Source of the DNA: Diphasiastrum complanatum
Lineage: Eukaryota; Streptophyta; Lycopodiopsida; Lycopodiales; Lycopodiaceae
Reading direction: 5' to 3'
NCBI GenBank assembly: GCA_029204225.1
Contig: CM055112.1
Coordinates: 45,914,063-45,978,062, forward strand
Length of the DNA stretch: 64,000 nt
The notes under the pieces are model-generated. The model ran no database searches and was not told the DNA's origin. It saw only the letters and a list, made by a program, of their open reading frames with translations. A program made the translations under genes and the position numbers. Shown here in pieces: positions 11,413-23,700 of the stretch (position 1 is its first letter; each line of letters begins with the position of its first letter).

Positions 11413-11728
11413 ATGCAGCTAGCAGTGGCGCAGTATAGCAGCTACCAACGGTGGGGATCGCTTCAGACATGCAATCCAAACAAGAATCTTACGCAGCACT
11501 ATTCTCAGGCAGAGCTTGTTGGCTTTAAATCGCTTGTCAACTGCAAACGGTCACAAGTTACTGCTTTCTGTGGAAATGGAGCGAGTTTAGGCAGAAAGTT
11601 GTCATTTTTGGGCCTCCTTTCTTCAAAGTTGAAAAGCATGGACATCGAGATGGACAGAATAGGCTCAAGCATTGCAAGACAGTATCAGGTCAAGCGTGCT
11701 CCTGCATCAACTCGAGCACAGGCCACTG
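11413..11728 (+). CDS. pGlcT: pGlcT exon 1: plastid transit peptide
   Basis: The exon encodes about 105 residues rich in Ser, Gln, Lys and Arg and poor in acids at the N-terminus, as in chloroplast transit peptides. It ends SMDIEMDRI...TRAQAT, resembling the conserved end of the pGlcT presequence just before the membrane domain. It stops one base into a codon (G at 11728), before GTCTTT at 11729. Exon 2 begins with AT, completing a GAT Asp codon and giving RAQAT-D-GEGEE. The intronic frame reaches a stop 13 bases on, so this is not a stand-alone 109-aa gene. The donor GTCTTT is weak. Confidence 0.85.
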
Positions 11729-14700
11729 GTCTTTCTTTCTAACAACCTCTGTTGACGATTTTATTCTCAAATTAAAGATTTATTTTCTTGCTCCTAACTT
11801 AACTAAGGAGATTTACCATCAACTTCACATTTTTCTTGGTAGTAATCTCAGTGACTTGAACTTGATTTCCACAGCATTATTATTTTACCTCATTCCGAAT
11901 CAGATTTCATTCCTTTATTGTTGTAAAGGCTCCTCACCTTATGATTTATCAAACAAAATAAAATCAGGGGTTCTTACCAGCCACTAAAAACAAAATTTCT
12001 CAAGATCTTAACTGATTGCCCATATATGCAAATAGGATCAATTTTTGTTAGCAGGCTTGCGCCCTTCAACATTTTTGGGCTAGTTTTTAAGGCCCGCCTT
12101 ATGCTTTCTAGACGCCATTAAGGTAAAGACCAGAAAAACTTCCTACATAGAAAGAGCGGATCGTGGAAAACACTTTAAAATCTTACATGTGTCCGATATC
12201 TTTTCTAGATGATAGCGAATACCAAATTGCTGTATAACCAAGTGTAGATACTGTGCACTGTGCATTCTCTAGATTTTTTGGTTCTTGATCCCTAACAGCG
12301 TTCAGGCTAGTTTTCACATAGCTTTCTTAGAAAACTCGCTTTATCTCCAAATTGTCATTCATTTTGTAGATCGGTGGCTTTTGCTGTCAATAGGTTCAGC
12401 AACGTTTGTATGCAACGGTACTTGCTAAAAAATGTTCTCAAAAGTCTCTACCAGTTCTCATTAAAGATCACAATGGCAATAAACAACAAAAGTGGCAATC
12501 ACGGATCACTTCATTTTGCGATCCATTAAATGATACGGTCCAATCAAGGTTGCAGTGTGCACGAAGTATTGTAAGACTAGCTAAGTTAACCTTCAAGATA
12601 ATGAGTTGCAGGCAAGACATAAGCTGCAGGAACGTGGACTGTGCCTGTTCAAACTTCAAAGAACTGAATTGTGCTTAAAAAATAGACATAGCTAAGCCGT
12701 TAACTGGGTGTGAAATTGTAGGATCCATAATGGGAGGATCTTATCGCATTACCACTTAGTTATTCATCCTTGATCATCTTCCAAGCCCACTTATACTCAA
12801 GTTTGAATGCGTTTACTACTTATGATTCAAATCTTATACTAGCTTCGATTGTTCAATCTGAAAAATATTCCTCTAAGATGAAGCATTTGCTGTATGCTGA
12901 GAGAGGTGAAGTGAAAGCTTATGCCTCCCTTAGGTGAGGCCTTCAGCCCTTGAAGATTCTTTATGCTGTATTATCAGATATAGGCATGTAGCGATCAGCC
13001 CCTAGAATAGCCAGATTCTCATAGGTTTTTTGTTCATGCATAAATCGCTTAGAAGGATTGCTGACATTTTTTGGCCTTAGTTCTGGGAGCCAGAGCTTTT
13101 GGGTCTAGATGGGTTGGGGGATACGCTGAGTTGGCTAGTTAAGTAATTTGATGGATGACTACGCTAGTTATCTCTTAAGTTGGCATTTGTTCAAGAACGT
13201 AGTGGTTGGATAAGTAAGCAAATTGATAAATGCTAGAACTTACTGTATGTTTGGTGACCTTGATGTGTCGGTACATCATTTGATATGAAATTTAATTAGC
13301 TGGTCAGTGACGTTAGACTCATGCAACGACCATTAAAGCAAGAGAGGTTGGAAAAGGATGCTAGTTGGCCAATGTGTTGCCTATGACAGTATAAGCATTG
13401 GGGCTACTTTTCTTGATCTTTAAATGCAGCTGTTCCAACTATTAGATAAAAAAGGCACAATGCAAGAACATCAAGCATCGGGGCTACTTTTCTTGATCTT
13501 TAAATGTAGCTGTTCCAACTATCAGATTAAAAAGGCACAATGCAAGAACATCAAGAAAGGACCATCTGCCCCACGTCTGCACATCTTCTTATAACTGTTA
13601 AGTGACCCTTACTAGCTATGTGGCCTAAAAGTCTCATTCCAATGGGCTTGGTTGCATTGCCAAAACACCAGCAAACCTGCTCACTGTTCTAACCAAATTA
13701 TGCAACAGCATTAGCTCATGCCATTAGATTTCCACCCATGACAAATCTATTAAGGTTAATGCCATGCTCAACAAATTGGCCAACATATTTCTGATTAACC
13801 AATATTGCAAATTAATGATTTCACTTTGCACCAAATCCTTAATGAAATGGCAATGTAGAATGACGTGTTTACTTTTTTTTTGCAAAATTCTTTATTCATG
13901 AAAAGAAAGAGAAAGCCCTTATTGTCAGTGTAATTCTAAGCCCTCAAATCGGTGCATGTCATTGCACAGTTTTTTGATCCATTCATTTTCCTTGGTAGCT
14001 TGGCTCATGCCAATAAGTTTGCCATTCAATTAAGCTGTCTTGTCGTGTTGTAGCCCATGCGAGCAATATTCGAATTGACCCAATTCTTGCTACAAGTGCC
14101 AATGTATCCTCAAAATCTATGTTCCCAACTTTTCAGAGCCCTTTGCCACCAGCCTTGCTTCGTGTCTCTCCATCTTCCCTCGTGTCTCTTGTGCAACTTC
14201 TCGACAAAATGTAACACTCGTAGAAACATCGGTACCTCCTCAAGTAGTGGCATCAAGGCCTCTCCGTATTTGTCCACGTATGCTTGTATGGATATGTTAC
14301 CTTGCTTGAAACTGGTCCATGCTTGCATGGCCTAGTTCTTTCCATTTAGTGGAAATCAATTTTCCCTGAAAATTCACTTAAAAGCCTCCCAAGTGACTGG
14401 AACTAGATTGTTTTTTTGGACCTTCCACCATAACCTCTGTGCTGTCTTCGAAGGCGATAAGTAGCCTCAACAATCTTCTGATTGTCGTCTTTGGTTTTGT
14501 ACATTTAGAAAGCTTTCTCCTATTTATGGAGCTAGTTTTCAACATCTATTTTCCAGATCTGAACACTTAAACTCTTAAAAAACCCTAATTTAATTCACTC
14601 TGTTCCTTCTAACCTACAATGATCTGATCTTCCTTACACTTTGATTTTAAATGTCAGGCTTTCTATTTGTACAAATGTCAGATTTGTACTTACAAATCTA

Positions 14701-17700
14701 CCAACAACTACATGAATACAAAGTAAAAAACCTTTATTGATTCCCTTCAAACAACACATATGATGCCCATACGACATTCTCATATCCCAATGCTTAAGCA
14801 CCCCCATGCACAACCTACACTTACCACTTGGCAATACCCTAACACATAGGCAAGCAAGTAGGATCATTTGACATGTGTCACTCACACAATGCACCAAGTG
14901 TCCCAATAAGCATATGACACATGTCTTGTTGACCGGTCAACTACTTTTTTCGGGAGTTAGTACAATCGGTCCAGATAAAAGACCACCTAGTAGCCCATGC
15001 CAAAGCTAACCACGGCTCTTGAGGTTCAGTACCTTCTGTTGTAGAATGATGATGCTAAGAATAGTTTAAAACAATGAGCCCAAGGACCCTAGTAATGTTG
15101 ATTTCAAGGACTACTTGAGCCTAACACAACTCGGAATGAAACATGCAATATGAAATCTTGACATGCAATTGTGATGCAAGTAGAAATGAAAAAAAAACAG
15201 CAAGTAATGGATCCCAAATTTTGATCCTAGTTCAAGTCTATGTGAACTCTACTCTATGCTAAATCAATGAATCAAAATGAAAATGAATTCTACTTGCTGG
15301 CCACTCCAATCAGCAGGACCAGATCTGGAAAAGCAGATCCTAATCATCCTCTAATAATCACTATCAGTGATGGCACCCTTCTAGTAGAAAACAAATGCTT
15401 TTGATTTCATCAATTTCTCAAAAGTATCTACAAGCAATTTGCACTTGATTCCACCAGAATTGGATGAGTAATGATGGAGATCCGCCAGAAATCAGATCTG
15501 TCCCTACAGCGAGTTCCTACACAAGGAAAATGAAGAATGGAGCAAGAAAACACAAAGGACAATGAAGTTGGCAGAAAGTTCCAAATCCCTCTCTCACCAT
15601 ATTTGGAAGGTGATTGCCTCTATTAAATAGACTTTATGAATGTACAATGGTTTGGCATGCAAATGCCAAGTGTCTAATTCCTATGCATGCATTTGCATGC
15701 CACTTGCATGTCACATGCATGCCACATCTACTGTTAGTAGGTGGAAATCTAACTAGTACTCCCCCATGCACATGTGCATGGGGGTCTACCAAACTCAAGT
15801 GGAGACATAGGCATCATCATGCAAGAAGGCCTTCATCACGAGTTTGGGACTTAAAAAAATTCGCCTAAGTATTTGGGCCTTAAAAACTTGGACCCAATTG
15901 TTGTTCATGTGACATGTACTATTCATTTGACTAGGTTTATAAGCTCAACAACTCCCTCTTAAACATGTTAAATGAATAACTCCTAATGCCTCCCGATGCT
16001 TTTCAAATAAGCTCTTATCCAAGGGTTTTTTGAAGATGTCGGCTACCATGTCTTCAATTGGCACATACTCCACTTCGATGATTTGTTTTTCCACCAAATC
16101 TCTAATGTGATGATATCTCATAGCTATGTGCTTAGTTCTTGGATGAAATACAGAATCCTTGCTTAGTAAGATAGCCAAAGTGTTATCCATGAGAAGTAAG
16201 TAAGGATTTTCTTGAAAAACTCCAAGCTGATGCTCCAATTGCATCGGCCCAATATCTTTTGGAAAGATGTGCATGTGCAATCATGCACTTGGCTGCCTCC
16301 ACCTTGTCCTATTTCTTCTTTCGGCTACTCCATTGTGTTGGGAGTATAGGCTGTAGTAACCTGATGTGTAATGCCCTTTTGTTTGCAATAGTCTAGAAAC
16401 TCATTAGAAATGTACTCTCCTGCTCCATCACTAGTCCTTTTTGCAAAAGCTTGATATTCCTTGCACATTTCAAATGCCATAGATCTTTGTTTTATGAAAT
16501 ATACAGTACACATCGTTGTATAATCATCTATGAATGTAATGAAGTATTGAGCATCATCCAATGAAGGAACATTCATAGGACCACAAATTTCTGTATGAAC
16601 CATTTCCAAAGGCTTCTTAGCTCGGAAAGCTTCTTTATTAAAGGGAAATCTGTGCATTTTCCCTTTGTAACAAGCATCACATTGGAGATTAGAGATACCT
16701 TCTTGAGTCTTACATCCAACAAATTGACCTGCTGAGCTTCTTTCACGAAGAGATTTTAAAGACACATGACATAATCTGCTATGCCATAAAACATCTAAGT
16801 CTGATACTGCATGCAATTCGTCTTTGTTCGATAAAACCTCTAAGTAATAAAGATTTTTTTTTCTTTTTGGATGAGTTACAACAACCTCTGTTGTTATGTC
16901 TAATACACGACATACATCCGACACTTTTAGTCCTGCATCAATTACTTTTGCTATAGAGATGAGGTCTTTCATCAAAGAAGGAACATAGAGAGCTCCATTA
17001 AGAACTATCATTCCCTTGAAGGTCCTTAGTCTTAGATCTCCTAGGAAAACTGATTTTCTATGAATCTGATCGTTGCTTTAGTATGGTTTTTATAGCCTAA
17101 CAACTAATCTTTCACTGAATGATAAGTTGTTTGGGTTAATAGTGATCATATATTGGACTCTAAGTCAAATCATGATTTTCCTAGTCGGTGTGGGAGGTAT
17201 TGCTTCAAGTGCGTTATTGTATCAATATGATGCTCCTAGTTATTGGAATAGAATTTCAAATCTAAACTTGGGGTTTGGAAATTGAAACTTATATTGGGCT
17301 CTGAATCAAATCATGATTTGCCTGGTCAATGTTGGTTGCAATGTTCAAGTGAGTTATTGTATCAATATGATGCTCCTAGTTATTAGAATATATTTTCAAA
17401 TCTAAAAGGTGCCTAAGAATTTAGACTTCAGATCAAGTAGTTAGAAATAGATTTTGCACCTAGAAGTCTTGATCAAATTGTTTAGGTCTCATTGAATAGA
17501 TTTTGTGTGATAGAGATTAGTCAGTTCATACCAACTAAAAAGGATGTATTTGTCCTTAATGCTTTCTCTTGCTGTAAGAATTTTTTTTTTTTGAAGTCAT
17601 TCTTTTCAAGGTCATGTATGCATTAATAAATTTGTTTTGGACTGTGTTAAATTTCAAAATTTTTGGAAATTGTTATGTGAATTACTAGATTATGTGTAAT

Positions 17701-20700
17701 AGATAATGTAGACTTTATGAAATGAAATGGTTTTTCCAAAATATTTCCTGAATCATTGGTTATCATCTGTAAGGATTGACAATCCTGTGTTACATCTATG
17801 CCTGGTTAATTAATTCACCGTGGACCAATGTTTCTAGTTAAACAAGAGGTAATCGACATATAGATAAATATATTGGGAAAGAATACATCAGATTATGTAG
17901 GTTTTTACATAACACACTCACTCATCTAGGAAAAATGCTGGATTTTAAGAATATTTTGCAAACCGGATTCTGAACAGAAATATGAGTTATCCAAGTTCTG
18001 CATCCATCAGGTAATCAAAGACAAAAGGCATACTAAAAAGGTATTGGTAACTATCTTCACATACAAAAAGTTACTATCTAGAATTGAATCTAGATACCCA
18101 AAGTTCTGCTGAATTCCAAATAATTTCAGTTATCATTCTTGGAATCATTAGGATTTGCTATCCCATTGACTTCTCTGGGATACAATTACTAAAGAACTGA
18201 ATCTATTCCTCCTTTGAGAAATACGCTAAACCAAGAATACTGTATATCCTATGCACATAATTTACACTGATGACTTACAAATCATGTGTCTTACAAGCAA
18301 TATAATTCAAAATAAGTAGTTTTTGGTGAATGTTCAACGCATAGATGCACTGCGTTTCTGAAATGCGTTTCAGAAACGCGGCTCAGAAATGCGTTTCTGA
18401 AAAATACAAAAAAATTCCAGAAACGTCTTTTTCATATATATATTTTTTGGTTTTTTTATGGGCAATATGGATATCAGATGAAAGCTCTAATTAAGAGCAT
18501 AATTACTGTGTAGTTTGTCGACTGTTTTGGGTGCAGGATGGTCCAGTTCAGGTGCATTAATCCATGTTCGGTTCTGTCAAGGATTAAAATTTAAAACTAA
18601 CCTCTAGCCTGTTCATTACGATCACAGACGGTCCTAGTAAGTGTGTTTTCACTCAGGGAGTTGGAAGGCCAAATCATAAAGAGGCCAGCCCCCGGACCCT
18701 GCCGTTGGGGGGCGTTGCCTCCCAAACCCCCCACCGGGGGGCTACTGCCCCCCGGACCCCTTGTTTCTCGGGGGGCTACTGCCCCCAGAACCCCCCGTTT
18801 CTCGGGGGGCTACCGCCCCCTGAACCCCCTGAGCATTTATTGAAAACCAGAGCAAATAACAACCAAGTGGCTATTGAAAATAAGATCTGTCTGTGCCGCA
18901 TCTACTACACTTTTGAGAGGCAAAATGCTGGTTCATTTGACCATTGATCCCCAAAAAAAATATTAGCCATAAGCTATTTTTGAATTTTTTTTTTTAGTAC
19001 GATTCTAGGAGGAGAAACGCGTGCCCTCAGAAACGCGTTTCTGTGCATCTATGGTTCAACGACTGATTTAAGTGCACCAAATAAATCCAGTAACCAGGAA
19101 TACATAGTAGATCCATACAAGATTAATTGTGCACATATGAGTATAATCTCACTATGACCCAGTACATAAACATATATCATTATCTGGTAGATTCCTCCAA
19201 AAGCCGCATATGTTACTCACATATCTCGCTGAGAATCTTGTAACTCAGCTACCAAAGAATTTCTATTTCTCACGAGTAAGTAACATATCTTGGAAATCTC
19301 TGAGACAAGGAACAATCCACTCTCACGAGTTTTCCAACCGAACTTACCTCTAACAATATAATTTCTTCCACTTAATCAACCCTCCCCGATCCTCCAGTTC
19401 TGTATCTTACCTTGGATTTGTCTAAAAATGCTTTCAGACAATCACCTTTCCATACATCACCTGGCTTACTTCCAAGAACTGTGCAACCAATAGATCTTCT
19501 AATAGAATTTATCCCATCACTTCACCCCCCCTTTTTAAAGAAATTATCCAATTTCTATAAAAGTTAGCTGGAGAGGTGATATATGAAATTATCTAAATCC
19601 ATGAAAAGTCAGTAATAAGTGCCTTCCACAAAGGATTCGCTCTATTACAACTAGGACTTTTCTTTCAAATATTTTCAACCTGAGTGACAGTAACCATCAT
19701 CCATCTAAAATCCACCTATGCATAAGGGACAACCTGGTTCTAAAAAATTGAAATACAATTTCCCTGGAATTTACTTGAATTCCAAGTGTTATTCATACAA
19801 GGAGTAATTCACATCATGATAACAGTCCTTCAAAAAAATAACTTAAAGTTGGAAGGAATCATATACAGTCAATCTAATGTCTAGTATTCGAGAAATTTCT
19901 AAGAAGTAAGGGTTCAAGAAAGAAAGAAATAGTTTTAAGGGTTCCGATTTTGTAAATTATGAGATACACAGTTGGGATCCAGACTAAACCTCAGAATTTC
20001 ACAAAATATCCCATAACATTTGACCAATGGTTTTAGATCGACATCAAACATTATTGAAACCTCCCACTGTCAATCAGATCCTTATGGTCCTAAAACCTCC
20101 CCTTTGAAATTACTGATGTCCCATACCACCAGCTCTCTCTCCAAAAAGATCCTCAACTCCTTAATCTAACTTTTCTAGAGATCCCATTGATCAATCTAGC
20201 TATCCTATAATCCTTATAGGAAAAGTATCCTTCACTACCAAAAACCGGAGAATCCATATATTTGGATGTATGGTATGCCATTCAATTGGATATACAAGAT
20301 CCACACAGTTTAAACACCCGACCGGATCAATCACCTCAGCACAACGTCAAGTGCAACAAGAACAAAGAATTACTCACTCCAAACTGTATATTCAACTGAT
20401 AAGTAAGTGCAAAGATAAGCTTCTTAAAAGCACTCAAAGGGCTCGTAAAAGAAAGATGGCCCGATAACTCTAGAACTAAGCACACGTGGTGCCGTCAAAA
20501 TAAGAAAGCACTGTATAAGTCGATCATTGCTATTTTAACTCTCTCCCTCAATGATCAACGTTTTTTTTTTTTAAGAGTTTACCCTATTCATGGAACATAC
20601 CTCCATGATAGTATTACAAGTAAAGGCTTTTTACGTAACCAGATCTAAGCCAAGTTTGGTTCTAAAAGTCTCAAACTTTTCTTTACTTAAAGCTTTTGTA

Positions 20701-23700
20701 AATATATTAGCAACTTGTAATAACGTGGAACAATGTACAATATTTATATCTTCAGATTGTAACTTTTCACGCACAAAGTGATATTTTACTTCAATATGTT
20801 TTGTTCTTGCGTGAAAGATAGGATTTTTAGCCAATTGTATTCCACTTTGACTATCACAGAAAATAACACTGGGATTTACCTGCTTCATGCCAATCTCACA
20901 TAATAACTTACGTAGCCAAATAGCTTCCTGGGTAGCAGAACTCAATGCTTTATATTCGGCTTCTGTGGAAGAAAGAGAAATAGTATCTTGCTTCTTGCTA
21001 GACCATGAAAAACAACCGCTACCAAAATTGAAGGCATAACCTGTTGTTGACTTTCTATCATCTATACTTCCTGCCCAATCAGTGTCAACATAACCTTGCA
21101 ACTTAGGTAAAACACTTTGTCTTTTGTAGATTAGACCAAGGTTAGGTGTACCTTTCACATACCTCAAAATTCTTTTTGCAGGTTTCCAATGGTCCATAGT
21201 GGGTGATGACATGAATTGGCTAATCAAACTTACAACATAGCAGATATCAGGACGTGTAGTCGTAAGATATATCAAACTCCCAACTAGCTGACGAAATAGT
21301 GTAGCATCAACACGTGCACTATCATCAATACGAGATAATTTCTTACCAGCTTCGCAAGGGGTGATGGAAGGTTTGCACTCTGTCATGTGAAATCTCTCTA
21401 ATATCTCGCCCACATACTTGTTTTGACATAACCTGATATCATTGCTAGTTTGCCATACTTCGACACCCAAGCAATATTGCATAAGATCTAAATCTGTCAT
21501 CTCAAACTGCTTGCATAAGTTGGCTTTGATAGAACGAGTGAGGTTCTCATCATTGCCCGTGATAATGATATCATCAACGTGAAGTACAATCAAGGCAATG
21601 TTGTCATCATTTATAAGAACATAAAGGTTTGGATCTGAATTTGTTCTTACAAACCCATGAGAAAGAAAGTAACTGTCAATGCGTCCATACCATGCGCGTG
21701 GCGCTTGTTTAGATACACTTGATTGCTTTGGCATCAAGTTTCTGTCGCTCCTCCTTTGGCACATGTACATAGGCCTTACATCCAATGACACGAAACTTGT
21801 CGATTTTTGGCTTTATTCCAGTAAATGCTTCTTTGGGAGTCACATTTGGAACCGCAACTATAGGGCTCCTTTTGCAAGAACGTTGCCGCACTGCACACGC
21901 TTCCGACCAAAGTGAATCGGTCAAGCCCATTTGCTTCATCATGGAGCGTGAACTCTCCATAATAGTCCTGTTTTTCCTTTTAGCTACACCATTACTATGC
22001 GACGTGTGTGACTGTGTGAATTGTCTTTTAATGCCGTGTTCTTTGCAAAAGTCTTCAAAATCATCAGATTTGTATTCGCCCCCTCTATCAGATCTTAGCA
22101 CTTTGATGCATGCATCCAGTTGGTTTTCTACCAAAGTCTTGAACTTCTTGAAGCGAGCAAAAGCGTCAGATTTCTTCTTCAAGAAATAAATCCATGTCCT
22201 CCTAGAGTAATCATCTATGAAAGTCATAAAATAATATGCTTTCCCCAATGACATGGTCTTCATTGGGCCGCACAGGTCGCTGTGAATGAGTTCCAGCGGT
22301 TTCTTAGCTCTTGCAGCTCCACCTTTCTTGAATGTCTCCCTGTGATGCTTTCCCATGATGCATCCTTCACATATTGCATGATGATCATCCTGCAATGCCG
22401 GTAACCCTATTACCATCTTCAGCTTCGCCATCAATCTCAAGCTCCCATAGTTCAAATGACCAAGTCTTCTGTGCCACAACTCGGATTGAGATGCTGTTGA
22501 GATAGCCAAACCATATTCACCTGATTTTACAGCATCCAATTTATAAAGGCCACAGTCACTATCTCTATAACCCTTCGCCACCACTTTATGGTTGTGGTTC
22601 ATATCCTTCATAAGGCATCCATCCTTGACAAATCCAACTTTAAGATGTTGATTTGCCATTACACCAACAAAAATCAAACTCTTTTTCAGTCTAGGAACAT
22701 AAAGTACATTAGGGATGTTTGTTCTTGATTTTACCATCAGGAAACTGCACGAGTACATTGCCCACACCCTGTATCTGGCATTCCTCTCCATTGGCTTGAG
22801 TGACCTTATCCCTATCATGGATTGGCAATCACGTTTCCCGGTCATATGCCTTGTGGCGCCTGAATCTTTGAACCATCTGGCACCATCATCAACTTGGGAT
22901 GCCAATGCCGATGAGAAGACACTTATCTCGTCATCTTCTCCATCATCTTCGGCAATGTTTCCTTGTTGAGTCACTTTTCCCGCCTTTATGTCCGCTTTCT
23001 TCTCATAACACTCGCGTGCCCAATGACCTGGTTTGTGGCAATGGTAACATTTGCCTTTCTTCTTCTTTTTTCCTTTTGATGACGACTCTCCCTGGTCATC
23101 ATCATCCTTGGATTTCTTAAGAATCCTTTTCCATCCTTTCTGTTTGCCTTTAGCAAGCAAGGCTTGATCCTCCTGTGGCATTTGCCTTGACTTCACCACT
23201 TCGCGACGCTGCTCTTCTTGCAACATGATTCCGTGGAAGTCTTCAAAAGTAGGCAACCTCTCCCTTGAAGCAATGCCGCTCACAAACATCTGTAGCCCTT
23301 CCGAGACACCGCTCATTGTGGTATGTACCAATTCAATATCCCTGATTGGTTCTCCAATCGCCACAAGTTGATCTCTCAGCTCCTTTATCCTGGTGAAGAA
23401 AGATCCCACTGATTCACTTTCTTCCATCCTTACTGCGTTCAATCTCGACTCTTTAAGAACATGGCCCGAGCTGGATTGCAAGTTTGAAATTGCATTCTAA
23501 GAGCTTCCCAAGCTCCCCTAGCCATCGTGGCATCACTTATATGAGTGATCACATGGTCTTCCATTGAAAGATTGATCAAAGACAATGCTCTCTGCGCCTT
23601 TTTATCAAAGGCCCTTATGTCACCTGGAGTGGTATTTGGCTGGACTTCAATACCTGCCACGATCTCCCACAACTCTTTCTCCATCAAAATGCTCTTCATT

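Larger units (their letters stand above)
15200..17040 (-). mobile_element. Degraded Ty1/copia element C (integrase, RNase H, partial 3' LTR)
   Basis: On the minus strand: GAG_pre-integrase and integrase (17011 to about 16230), RNase H (about 16225 to 15952), a purine tract TTTAAGAGGGAG, then an LTR beginning TGTTGAGC at about 15950 and running toward 15200. RT is deleted where integrase joins RNase H, and gag and the 5' LTR are absent. The far LTR end is not defined. A TATA-like TCTATTTAATAG lies near 15620 in the LTR. Confidence 0.8.

Noticed and set aside
10766-11479. Minus-strand ORFs just upstream of and over pGlcT exon 1
   Set aside because: No family motif. They overlap the plus-strand transit-peptide exon and its upstream region; probably chance.
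11413-11742. Exon 1 as a separate 109-aa gene
   Set aside because: The last three residues are intronic; the sequence fits a pGlcT presequence and joins exon 2 in phase.
18643-18947. Pro/Gly-rich ORFs in the hAT-like element
   Set aside because: They read through a GC-rich tandem repeat in two frames; low-complexity artefacts with no transposase motif.
22715-23120. Plus-strand ORFs antisense to copia D gag/pol
   Set aside because: Shadows of the minus-strand retrotransposon frame.
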